Assembly (NCBI GenBank): GCA_018389105.1
Contig: JACATO010002731.1
Coordinates: 992,001 to 1,056,000 of the forward strand
From: Nautilus pompilius
Lineage: Eukaryota > Mollusca > Cephalopoda > Nautilida > Nautilidae
Direction: 5' to 3'
Length of the DNA stretch: 64,000 nucleotides
Shown: positions 1 through 12,400 of the stretch, in pieces
How positions within the stretch are numbered: the stretch's first letter is position 1
How the letters are laid out: every line of letters starts with the position of its first letter
The notes under the pieces: generated by a model
What the model saw: only the letters and a program-made list of their open reading frames with translations
What the model was told of the DNA's origin: nothing
Database searches by the model: none
Translations under genes and position numbers: made by a program

Positions 1-334
1 CAATGAGTGTCTCCTGGACAACTGTCAAGTTAGCAGTCTTTCCCATGATTGTGGTTGTGTGCAATGAACCAGACTCAGAGATTCATGGTATTTATACTGC
101 ATAAATAGTGATTTACTCAAACTCGAAATGGAATATTCTAATATTTTGAGATACGTTTTTTCTATTTTTTTTACAGCTGTAGGCTGTAATTATCAAAATT
201 AAAATTAAAATATGCTTGAAACATTTTAGTTTACGTGTAATGAGTCTAGAATATATACAATTTTCACTTTCTGAAATAACTGACAAAAAATATTGAACTC
301 TTCCACGATATTCTAATTTTCTGAGATGTACCTG
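1..334 (-). mobile_element. Tc1-family transposon, 5' end (partial)
   Basis: Read on the minus strand, 46 down to 1 starts with ATG and encodes MGKTANLTVVQETLI, the N-terminus of a Tc1-type transposase; the window edge cuts the rest. Upstream, 47-334 is the terminal inverted repeat region. The outer end is at 334, followed by a TA dinucleotide (335-336), the target site expected for Tc1/mariner elements. The terminal sequence (rc of 315-334) resembles TIRs of Tc1 elements with long inverted repeats. It appears to sit in an intron of the convergent plus-strand gene whose exon starts at 383. Confidence 0.8.
133..331. repeat. IR/DR-type direct repeats in Tc1 terminus
   Basis: Two similar blocks, 133-154 (inner) and 308-331 (outer), share the core ATATTCTAAT followed by TGAGAT in the same orientation. 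Their starts lie 175 bp apart. This is the arrangement of the paired transposase-binding direct repeats in Sleeping Beauty-class Tc1 elements (inner and outer DR within one long IR). Binding is inferred from the arrangement, not shown. Confidence 0.7.
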
Positions 335-382
335 TATATCATCATCAGATTTTCCTTCAGATAAATTGTTTTTGTTTCCTAG

Positions 383-532
383 AACCAGTTTCTGGAGAAG
401 CAGAGAGTGAAACGTGGTCAGGATTGGGTTGAATTTATGACAGAGCAGTACAATAAAAGTGGTGCAGTGGATCGAGAGTTTGACAGAAAGATATGGGATG
501 CAAAGGATAAATATGCAAAGTTTGGATGTTGA
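383..532 (+). CDS. Terminal exon of unidentified plus-strand gene
   Basis: A pyrimidine-rich tract ending in tttgtttcctag (371-382) is followed by 49 sense codons and TGA at 530-532. The peptide begins NQFLEKQRVKRGQDWVEFM and ends DKYAKFGC; it is hydrophilic, charged and probably helical, with no membrane segment or motif I recognise. Codon use looks coding (few rare steps, balanced acidic and basic residues), unlike the surrounding AT-rich DNA. An AATAAA follows at 698-703. The gene would run toward, and converge on, TM9SF1. A long open frame on the opposite strand (113-559) is a shadow. The reading phase into this exon is assumed to be 0; upstream exons are outside the window. Confidence 0.5.
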   Translation, partial: NQFLEKQRVKRGQDWVEFMTEQYNKSGAVDREFDRKIWDAKDKYAKFGC

Positions 533-697
533 AAGATGAAAAAGACACTTGGAACACAAGGAAGAGTATGCTGAGATAATTCTGTTTATCTACTAAGTAT
601 ACAGAAGATTTTATTGGCCACTTTTACATTTTCACAGAATGTAAAAACAATTTTATTTAAAATATTATGTGACTAATATAGGCAACCATCCTGCTGG

Positions 698-703
698 AAT
701 AAA
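698..703 (+). promoter_or_regulatory. Candidate poly(A) signal for the plus-strand gene
   Basis: AATAAA lies 166 bp after the stop codon at 530-532, a plausible 3'-UTR length. The hexamer is common by chance in DNA this AT-rich, so it is only supportive. Confidence 0.35.
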
Positions 704-3227
704 TTATATCAAGATGTGATGTCTTTTACATACCTCACTGGTAAGCATTCTTCAGTTGACCAATTATCTTCATTACTCATTTTCTTTGAAGTTTTCAAAT
801 TAAATATACAATTTTGTAAAAAAAATTCCCAATCTAGTAGGTCTCTTTAAAAGTGTTTTGGATCAGAGTTTGCTTTTTAATAAGAAAATGAAACAAAATA
901 CAAGGTATCTGGTGAATAAAATTTTATTTGAAATGTCAGTTCATGAAATTTACGGTTAATTCTGAAGGATTTTCAACATCTCAACCTCCCTTTTTTGTAT
1001 TCAATTAGCAACAATTTGAGATTTAAATATTACTGAATGTAATTCATACTTAAATACAATGTTTTTAAAGATTTTTTTTTCAGCAGGCCTAAAAAATAAG
1101 AGTTAAATAAAAATATACCATGTTGTGCACACACACTCTCTCTAAAACCAATGTAATAACTGATTGTATCCCATAACTTAAAAATATATTCTTGGTCAGT
1201 TATTACTTTTTGCACACGAGCATCCAATAAACAAAATTTAAAATCTTAGGGATGTCGATTGGATTCAAACTACTTTTGCTGTAGAAAAATTTTAAATGTG
1301 AAACATAACTTAAGTATTAATGAAGAGAGATTATTAATTTTTTAAAATTTTTTTCAATAACAATAGTTTCCTATTTCCCTTCTAGTTTTCAATTTATTTT
1401 TATACCTCAATACATTATTTTGACGAGATCTCTAGTAAATCAATTTGTAAAAATATCTTAAAATTTGGTTTACACATTTATACTTAATAATAATTGAAAA
1501 ATGCAAGACTTAAAATCTAATCTCATAACAAGAATAATGTTATTAATTCATAAGAAAAAATAAAAGTTATTTTCAGTTCTTAGTAAACAATAAATGAGTA
1601 GTTTCTAATATTTGATGGAGATTTAGCTCTTTCTTTGTTATATTAATTACTTAGACAAAAATTTCTTTTAAGGAATAGATGCTATTTAAAGCTTTCAAAA
1701 TCAGATCTCTGTGGCATTCATAAATTTTTTCCATAATCCAGGGTCTATTAACTGGACACTTACACATTTTAAATTCCAAACAAATCATTTTATAAGACCA
1801 TTGTTCCCATTATGTTCTGCACACTGGCAATTATCACTAAGCAAGCTTTGCTAATTCTGAAAGCTGGAACCAGTTCAATTTTAACTTTGCACAGAGAGGG
1901 CTATATATAAACTTTGTCAAAACCTGTAGCTGGAAACTTGCAAGTAAAAGGAGTCCTACAAAGTGTGTCAAAGAGAGACTAAATGTATTTTTATAGTGAA
2001 GTATTGGAGGTTTCTATAGACAGATGATTAGTTTGATGAATATACTAGTAACTACATCATTTAAATTTAACAAACTATCATATAGGAGAAACCTGAGGTT
2101 CCACTAATGCGAATAGACTTGAAATGTTTTATTTTCTTGTTTGCTATGACAGTTTGGCCAGTCCATATTTGTCTAAAAAATTTTACACATGTTAAAAAAA
2201 GCATTTCAAACTGACATATAAGATGGCATGGATTATTTATTGTGCAAGACCAGATTTCATACATTTGCACCTGCAATAATCCATGTAACAGGCCATACTT
2301 CTAGTAGTGCGACTTATGAATATTTCTGTTATGCTTATGAAAATGTTCAACTCTAAACACAATGCTAAATTGAAAAAACTTACTTTTTCAATCACAAACT
2401 CAAACCTTAGAAAGCATGTTTTGACTTAGTTTTCTTAGAAATTTTATGTACTGATGTTGTGTAGTACGATGCTCAATGATTTATAACTAATTTATATTTA
2501 AAAATTTACAATAGTAGTAACAATTAGCTAGCTAGATAAGCAGCATGTGACATTTTTTTATGTCTAGAGACAGTGCAAGAATTGAAGATTTAAGACCTTA
2601 ATTGATAGTTCATCTTCATATTTTATGAATAGACTTATAAGATTATACATGAGAAAAAACAAAGTAAATTCTTTTGATAAAGTTAAAAGTTGTGACCAGC
2701 AAATACATGGTGATAGCAGATGTCAAGACATCATTACTCTGTTAATTTTGAACAAAGTGTCTAGTGTGAACTTTATAATTTGCCACAAGCCACAAACTTT
2801 ACTTTTTCATTAAAGGTTTCACTAAATTAACATTTGACATCAGATAACATTAAAAATAGTTAAACTCCATTTTATAAAAAAATATCTAAGTTTAGTTTGA
2901 ATGCAATGTAGGTTTTAAAAAAAGTGAGATCAGCTGGAGATAATCTGATTGATTTTTTGTAATGTGTCACTTATTCTAAAAATCAAATGATAGTAAATCT
3001 GAATATAAAATGACACAAACTTCATGTTACAGCTGTTTGAAAAAAAAGTTAATATACAAATTAATCATTTCAATGGCAACTGCATATAAACCCAACAAAA
3101 TGGCCACAATTCCAATAAATGATTACTTTAAATGACTTCCTGTCCCTCATTTTATCACATGGTTTACAATGCTACAAAGATCCCTCATATAGTACACACA
3201 ACCATATTTACATAGAGACTGATTCAA
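704..3227. other. Interval between convergent genes; TM9SF1 3' UTR and flank
   Basis: AT-rich sequence with no coding signal on either strand and no element I recognise. It must hold the 3' UTR of TM9SF1 (minus strand). Confidence 0.6.
2236..2241 (-). promoter_or_regulatory. Candidate poly(A) signal for TM9SF1
   Basis: TTTATT on the plus strand reads AATAAA on the minus strand, about 1 kb downstream of the TM9SF1 stop. Further minus-strand AATAAA hexamers occur at 1393-1398 and 923-928, so the cleavage site cannot be chosen from sequence alone. Confidence 0.25.
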
Positions 3228-3429
3228 TCAGTCCATCTTTATATTGACATAAATGTAGCGTACAAATTTCAATGATGCAAAGAATGACACTGTTCCGAGC
3301 ATGAGGAAAAAGACGTAGCAAGAAAGTATGGTATATCCAAAGAACTCCAGAGTTTGCAGCAACCCAGACATATTGGAACGCTTGAAGTAGTAGAACAGAG
3401 CATACAAGAACACAAAAAATCCAGTTGAT
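3228..3429 (-). CDS. TM9SF1: TM9SF1 exon 14 of those seen (last coding exon)
   Basis: The acceptor ttcttag precedes 3429; phase 2 (GG|A completes Gly). It encodes [14 protein letters not shown], then FKRSNMSG, the last two hydrophobic helices and the C-terminus VNIKMD, with TGA at 3228-3230. The terminal Lys-Met-Asp is a K-x-D type COPI/Golgi-retention ending known for TM9 proteins. Confidence 0.95.
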
Positions 3430-6400
3430 CTAAGAAAAATGAAAAAAAAAAAATAAACTTGGACGTTTGGAAGTAAATATAAACTGCATTATAAACAACC
3501 TGAAATTGCAGAATAAATTTTTCATCATTCTTGGTGACAATGCAGGGAAAATCCTTTGTTCTGAAACATGTTGCTAAGCATGATTAGTAATTTAAAGACT
3601 AAACTACAGATATACATACATAGACACAGCATTAAAAAAGACAACTTTAAGATGATTTTATCTGCATATAATCTTTGTGTTCTCATTTATTTTTATGTTA
3701 ATATTTTTGTGTTTATAAGGTTGTAGTTTATTGTGGTGCTCAAAGTGCAATATGTGTTTTGGGTGTACATGTACTGCTCAGGGAGCAAGAGAATTAAGAA
3801 TCATTGTAACAGCCCTGGCTTAAACTTTGGGAACCATGATTGGCTTCCCACTGCTAACAATACTAGCAGGCCCAATATCAAATACGTTGTTTTAGCCTCT
3901 AGATTAATTTTACACAACAAAAAGATTTGAGAATTTTAATCAAACTTATGCCCAGCATCTTGAAGTAAATCAAGTTTAGCATATTGTCAGAGAAGCTAAT
4001 AAGTATACAAAGCTCAGGTACACTATTCATGCAATATAGAGAAAATCAACAAATAATGGCAGAGTCATCAATTCATCACTTTAAACACTTGCTGTTTGTT
4101 ACAGTTTTAAAAATATTTTCCAAATCTAAAATATGAAGTTTGAAAATTCACTAGGAAGCTATGATATAAAGATGAAAAAAGTAAACAACAGGCATCATGA
4201 TGTTCTGTTTCTGCTGTACTTTTAGTACAATTCCTATCCTGTACTTTTTTTCCTGCTGTTGAATTACTAAATAAAATAGCATAGGAGCTGTATGGCAACC
4301 AAAGTAGAAGGGAGAGAGTTTCTGTTGTATCATAAACGTCTACAATGAAGACAACCCTTGTAAGAGTGCATAGTGCCATGTTACCCACTATACTAAAGAG
4401 CATTTCCTATTCTGTGCCACAAGAAGCCCAACTTTTTACTTTGGCAGGAAAATCACTTCTATAACTCTTCACTTTTAGGTGTGGGAGGAAACCAGTGAAT
4501 CTGGAGATTACCCACAAGATTGGGTGGTGAAGAAGAGCAAGCAGAAGCCATGTCAGGGAGGTATGCCAAACAGCCAGTCCAGACAGCAAACTTGGCTGCC
4601 CTGCTGCCCAGCGGGAGTGAGTAAGAAAGCATATAATAACTACTAAGCTGTCTCCTTAGTAATATCACAAAACTAGACAAAATATATTTTTACAAACAAC
4701 TATGCACCAACTACTTTAGCTTAATGAAAATTATGGTTATTGTATAGGACTAAATTCAGCTTTTACACTTACCCTGCACTAAAAATTGATCGCCACCACC
4801 ATCTGTAATCTTCTGAAGACAGCTGGAAATAGGTTAAAGCCACTGAGATACATGCTGTCACACTAAGCAGGATCCCATACACAATGAAAAGAATACCATA
4901 CAAAGTGTATTGTTCTCGGCCCCAAAGGGTAGCAAATATGTAGTACAATTCCACAGAAATAGCACTGAAAGAAAATGAAATTGAAAGGCTCAAAAAAAAA
5001 AAGTGGATTATTTTCTTTTCATATGCAAGATTTTTTTTAAACCTTCAATAAACATTGGTTGCTATGGATTTAAAATAGATATATTAAATTATTAAAAATG
5101 TTCTTTTGAATGATCTGCTTCTGTGAATGCTCAGAATAGGATGTTTTCTAACATCACTTCAGTAGAACAGTTTTGAGTCCAAGGAAATTTAGACTTGTTT
5201 ATCCAAACCAGGTTATAAAGTCAAGTTTTTCCTGAAACAAACAACAGTGAATTATAAATTTATAGCATTAATATCAAAAAGTAGACAGAAAAAGAGACTG
5301 CAAAGTAAACATTCATTTAGTTTTGCATCCTGTAGCTAAAAAAAACCATGCGACATAGTTCAGAATCTGAAGAGACAATATAATACTGCAAGTAACCTTA
5401 ACCTATCAAAAACTCTAATTTAAAAAAAAATTTTAGTAATAGAAGTTAACAGCATTATATTGACTACAGCCAGTCATCAGCAATCATTAGTAAGCTGAAA
5501 TTTCTGATCTAAATGTTGATTCTTAGCTATATATTTGCCAATCTAATTGATTAGGCAATAATTTTGGGAAATAAAATTCAGAGTTTTATGTCATTCAGGG
5601 AAATGTATGATTAAAATTCATAAATAGCTGCTATTTGATTTGTGAAGTATATATATAAAATAGCTATAAATGATAATTTTTCTGCTTAGATTTACAATGC
5701 TAATAAATAAAATGCAAACAAACAAAAACAAATAAATGCACTGTTTAACTAATATTATATGCTGTTGTGTACGATGCTTACATTTGTACTGTACATGTTT
5801 CATATCAAGTAACTTTGTTAAATGTGATTGATTCAAGGGAACACTCACCTAAAGGGTAGAAAACCACCAACTAGACAATGGGCAAATGCTGAGCGATACC
5901 AGGGAACTGAAGGGATTTCTCGAGAAATGTTCTTTGTTCGACACGGAGCATCAAAACCGTTTGCCCAATTTTTGCCAAAAATGCCACCAATAACTGTAAG
6001 CGGGTAACCAACTGAAGATTTAAAATAAAGGTTGTTTGATTTGAACATTTCAAAAATGTAATGCTAATTTATCATACCAAAGGCTCATTAAAATAACAGT
6101 GAAACACCAGTATAAGATGTTTTCACAAAAAAAATTTAAAAAAAAAACATGTTTGGAAAGGCAATCTTGCTAGACAATTATCATCAAATTGAAAAAAATT
6201 CTTTTAAGGGATGATGTTCCATTTATGCAGAAGAAAAAATTGTGATTCATCTGGTTTTCTCAGAAAATTCCAACATCCTCATCCCTGATTCAATCAAACT
6301 TTAGAATTTTCCCAGAAACAATACTTACTTTATAGAATATCGCATCCCTTTCTTACTTCAAATTACAGCTAGAGTCTGGGTTAAAAGAGTTAATCATTTT

Positions 6401-9400
6401 TTTAAAAAGGAAGAAAGATAAATATTAAATGGTTTAAAGTGATGGGCAACATGAATTATAACATATGGTAGAGTCTTATATTTTGTTACAGTAATTAGTA
6501 AGATAAAAGGTCAGAAGTCCATTAAATTAGAAAACAGTTTTATAACTAGCTTTTTTTTTTTTTTGTTGCTTTAACCCTCCTAAAACTAACAAAAACCACC
6601 ACAACCACCCTTCTCACATCCCCCCTGTATGGCATTTTATCTGGTAATGTACAACTTATCAGTCAGGATTGGGTCACTTTACTACCTATATAATAATGAT
6701 TTTGACACAAAACAGGAATTCTTCTACTTAAAGGGAATGATTAATATTATTATTTTTTAAAAAAAATTTTAGTACACAGGTTCATATTGAATGAGAAGTA
6801 TCAAACATAAATCTCAAAACAATGACATGAAATAACTCAGAAATGAAAATGTTTTCATCTCACTCTTAAAACGTGATAGGCACATTTGTGTAACCATGTC
6901 ATTCAAACATTTTAAATACACAGAGACACTGGTAGTTGCAAATTGTATAGAGACAGCACAATTCCAATATGCAAAGTGTTGCTGCTGTAATCAGACAGAG
7001 CTATTGCTGTATCTTTAAAATCTACAAAAAAAAAGTATCTCAAAATTGTGGTTTGCTAAAACATTTTTTGATTATTGAAATACTATAATTTTTTTCATAA
7101 AATAAAAAAAAAGTTATGAATATGCAAATTTACCTCAGAATCTGTTGCAGGAATAAATATTTATGTGAAAGCTCAGGTAAAGGACTTAGTCTTATCTTTT
7201 TGTAATAACATTAATATAGGGTGTTCCATAATTAACTGAAGACTCAAAGCTCAATATTTCAATAGCAAAATAACGGGTAGTTGACTACATTATTTTAATC
7301 TGCATTTTGCAAACAGTTGCCTAACATATAAAGAAAAAAAGGCATAAGGCATTCAAATAACTTGTCCACTACTTTTGTCAAAGCAGTCCTATAGGCAACT
7401 GCTACATTTTTGCATAGTTTGAGACTGATTCCATGCATAACCTCCATTATTTTTTCTTAAGTTCATGGTTTCTTAGCACAACACATCCTTTCTTTTATGA
7501 TGCTCCATGAGAAAGTCTGGAAACTTTAGATTACAAAATCTTTTCATCTAATGTTGCATGAATCATAAATTTTGCCCATGTACTGAATTTCAGAGCATGC
7601 AGTGTTTTGCAGTATCTGCAAGTAAGGCTCATCCATGATTGTCCTCAAAGAAAATCGGGTTAACAATGCTATCACTCTAGACTGCTGCTCAAACCATGAC
7701 ACCAGGGCACTTCAATAATATTTCTTGTACAGTATGAGGAATATCGTGACTTCACATGATGCAATTATGTCAGATGAAATGGCCATCTAGCTTGAACAAA
7801 CTTTTATTGCTCCACAAAATGTTGCCCTGCAATGTAGGGTCAGTGAAAATTTTAGCAAGTTATATATCAGAATTTCATTCTAAAAATTAAATGGCTTTAA
7901 CTTCAGGTCATACATAATGTGAAAGAAAGATGATAGAGTCAATGCTAGTTTTGCTGATGTGTGTCTGATTGAGTTGCCAGCTACATGTGAAGGCATTTGG
8001 AACAGCTTTCAGTTTCCTTGGTACAAATGGATCTTTTCCTACTTGAATAAGGAAAATTAGAAACACTTATAGTCTTCTTGAAAACCATTTACTTACAAGA
8101 TCGTTTCACCTCACAGAAGGCTCACTAGGAAATGTTCCATGCCACTCTTTGAACTGCTGTTTCCTAACTATGAGTAACTTCGAACATAACCACACAGACT
8201 CAAGTGTTTTGCCATTTTACTACAGTTACTACAATAACACTATATAGTGGTAGTGTTTTACAGCATGTTATTTTCAGATTGCATTATTACTGCACAATGC
8301 ATTGTTATGTAAAAATGATCATTTAGATCTATTTGATTAATTGAATATCATATATCATGTATATTATAAGCTAGATATTCCACTCAATGATAATCTATCA
8401 TTTTTCTTTTGAACCTACCAAATATCCACAATGCCATCAATAGTACAACAGTGGTCCAAGGCAAAGCTTGAGTTGTTCCGTATGCCCAGGCGCAAGAATT
8501 GATCACAGCCCACACCAAAAAGAATGGCACTAACAAAGACAAATGTTGAGAGAGAGACACATTACACATATGAAGTTATAAAATATTTTAAGCAAGCATT
8601 TACAAGAAAAAATGTATGCACAATTGTCATTTGTATTACATTAAATCAATTTTCTGACAAAGTCAAAACTGCTGGGCCTTGGTGGTGCAGAATATGCTCT
8701 CTAGCAGATAATCCTGGCACTATTTTCCTCTTACTAGGATTATTCCCCCTTGTAAACTGATGTACAAAAAAATTTAAAAAATAATTTTTATGCATTAATA
8801 CAATTTTATCAAAAATGATAAAAAAAACTCCTTGATTGATCCTAATACTCAACTTCAACATGAATTTAAAACAGTTGAAGATGAAAGTTTATGCCTTTGT
8901 TAACTGCATTTTTTTTTAAAAAAAATATAGATAGGTGATGTGTAGCTGTAATGTGTGTTAAACTTATTTGTGTTTCTGAAAGAATCAACAACTTCACCTG
9001 GAAGTCCAGGACTTTCCAACATATTTCTGATATGCGAAACTTAATTCTTAAAATAATATACATTAATTATGTCTAATTCTAGAAATTTAGTTTTGAGAAA
9101 CAAATATTTACATTGCTATTTCAATATACAATGTGTAGAGCAAAAAAAAAAAAAAAAATTATAATTTCTGGCTGAAAAGCTTAAACATTGACATTGGCTT
9201 AGAATTCTACTAAAGAATCATAGTGCAGTTATTGCAACTAAAAAAATTAAAAAGGTCTACATAAGAATTCTGGCAAAACACCATCTCTAACTTTCAGCAG
9301 GATTCAACAAAATAATTATTATTATCCTATTGCACAGCAAAATGTAAGTCTTTTTCCTGATCCTTAAATAGGATCCACAAACTTTTGAAACTTTATTAAT

Positions 9401-12400
9401 AATAATAAAAAAAGTAAAACAAACACGAATGGACATCTATTGTAAAAAGCATTCTGTTTTTGAAGAGACAGGTGCACAAACAACAACAAAAAGAAAATAA
9501 ACTAAATTTTTAATTGCCTGTATGGTAGAAAAAAGCCATTACCCATATTTCAGCTCACATAATTAATTTTTTACTCTACAGAACCTACTAGAAGCCAATA
9601 TAAATGCAACAACCATAAAAAGCTGCACAAAAGATTTGACATAATGGATAAAACAAAAATCCCTAAAATATACAACCCAACCCATCCTGAAAAGTTTAGC
9701 TCTTAGTCATTATAAAACTTCCTTTATGAAGTACATAAACCACTTTAAGAAATATCTTAAAAAGAAAATGGTTTTCTACACTGAGTATCCACATGCCATG
9801 TGATGCAGATGAGCATTTACTGTACACTTCCTTTTAAAGTTTCTCATGTACACCATTCCATTCCTTCTGATCTTAATTAGCTGTATTAGTAGACAAGACT
9901 ACTAATTTTTTTAAAGAAAATGTCCACTGAGATATTGCTCAAACTTCCAGTAAAAGCATGCAGCATGTGTACTTGTGTGTATTGGAATAGTTAATAATGC
10001 AATTTCATATTAGATAATCTATTTTTAAAGTGTAGTTAGTGATTACTATTTTAAAATACTGGTTTAACACACATAAATAGTAAAAAATAATTTGAGAAAC
10101 TGGAAATGCCAATTACAGTAGTAGGCACTAGCATATGAAATGTATAAATAAGCAAATAAATCATCATGCTGTCAGCCGCATAAGGCCCACCAATAAGCAG
10201 TACCACCAACAGCTCAATCTCCTGAGTATGTGTTGCACAACCAAATATGTTACTTACATGCAAACAGTGATGACGACAGGTTAATGTTCCATACCCAGTT
10301 GTCTCCACCCATTTTCTTATAAGTGTTAGAAGCCACATAACCAGATATACCTACAATAAATAGATATAAAAGTTTCACAAAGTCTATTTATTGATTTTTA
10401 CAAGTAGACAGTGCACAATCTTAGAAAGAAAATCCTTCTCATGAATTTTTTCTTTTTATATAACTATGTAAGGCAATTACATTTCTACCATGCATCAGTT
10501 AGTATATAAATGTACAATTTAGTAACAATTCATCTTCTTTAGTGTTCCAAACTTCCATTATCTCAGCAATACAGATTGTTTAAAAAAAAAAAGTTACAGA
10601 ATTCATTTATAGACCAGTCAGTTTTGAAATTCTGTTAGGGAATGGTAAAAACTATTTGCTTACTAGTGAGCAAGAAGGGATCTGCCATAAAAAATAATCC
10701 TTTTCTAAATATTCGCTGTTTAGATTGTTAGCTGATTTGTTTAAGGAATAACACCATGTATTCTGAACTGCAATAAAAAATGCGAAAGAACCAAGTACAT
10801 TTTATTTTTAGCAGTGTATTTAGTACAAAAAAAATTAAAAACAAAACAAAAAAGCATCATATCAAAGGTGAGTTGAGGAGAGAGATATCTTTTACATAGT
10901 TTACTTACCAGAAGTCAAAGCATACAAAACGATGGCTGCTGAATTGATGGATCCATGACGATGAACATTAAACATCCCAAGCATTGCCATTACAAGGATA
11001 CCAGTTGCTAAAGCAAGAAACTGACTTCCAACACCTAGAATAAGAGATGGACAACATTAGTTTTGCATTAGTCACAATCACCATAGGCTTATTTATAGCA
11101 TCTCTTTGTGTGTAAAACCAAATTTGTATAATCATTAGCACACTGCATCTTTCAGTCAAAATTTTTCAGACAGAAAAGGTGGAGACAACTGGTGAATGAT
11201 ATCCAATAATAATTAATAATGAAGTTATATTTGCTGTATTGCATACATATATACTTGTTGATTATGTGATGTTTTATTTTGAGTTTCCTCACTCCGACCC
11301 TGAAGTTAAAAATTGTTCTGTGTACCCCATAATAATAAAGCTGCTGCTATACGAATACACACAGAGAATTAACATGCTAAAAAATACTGCTTGCCTATAA
11401 AAATTTGTAAAAAATAGCTGTGTATAAATTTGTAAAACTGATTACACTAACAATACAGGAGTACTTCTAAAACTCAAGATAAGCAATTATTTTGTGCACA
11501 TTCATCTGATTGTACAAACCAATCTTGGACTGTATACCTCTTATGTTATTAGTGTAAAACAAAGCTGTCAAAGCAAATCCTTACTGTTAGTACCACTTTT
11601 TTCATACATAACCATTTAGCATGTTAATATCATCACTACTGACATTTGTCTTATTCACTTAGTGGAACATATGTACATTAACAGACAGATAAATTTAATT
11701 TATAACTTCAGACATTTTTGGCAATAACTAATATCAAAAATTTTGAACAACATTTATTTATGAAATTTAATTTTCATTATATTCCAAACACACATGGTTG
11801 CTGCAATAGCTCTCCTGTCAAAAGCACAAACTGTATGTGCATCATAGCTGTCCATTGTGCTGTATGATATTGGGACGTGCATACCATTTTTATTAGTTCT
11901 GATGACTTTATTATTATTTTTTTCTTTCATTTCAAAAGACCTCAGAAACACAAGGTGGCAATAGCTAAAGCCAAAATATGGCAGCAATTATATCTTATAT
12001 TCATTGGATAATTTTTGTTTAGTAATTTTAGAATCCTGAGTTATAAATAATAGTAATATATGCTAAACCTGCATGGAACCCAGTCACCATTTTAAAGTGT
12101 GTATGTCTGACAGTTCATGTATAATGTTTCTTGGATATTAGTAAATGTAGGTGCAACATTTTATCTTTGGTGTGGAAAACAACAACAAAAAAGTAAATGC
12201 TGACACCTGGAATAAATGAATATTCAGATTACTTTATATAAAGTAAGATTTATGTTGAATTCAAATAAAACAAGTTAGCAGCATAAAAAGTGAATCGTTT
12301 TTTTCTAGAAAGCAATTTTTAGCAATACTATAAAAAATTTAAAATTTAGAAGATTTGCATCTACTTAATAAAATGACAAGACAAGCATTAAACTTTCCAT

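Noticed and set aside
113-559. 148-codon minus-strand open frame
   Set aside because: It overlays the Tc1 terminal region and the antisense of the plus-strand exon; no family resemblance, and the opposite strand has the splice and stop signals.
4107-4680. Several overlapping minus-strand open frames
   Set aside because: They fall within a SINE copy between two TM9SF1 exons.
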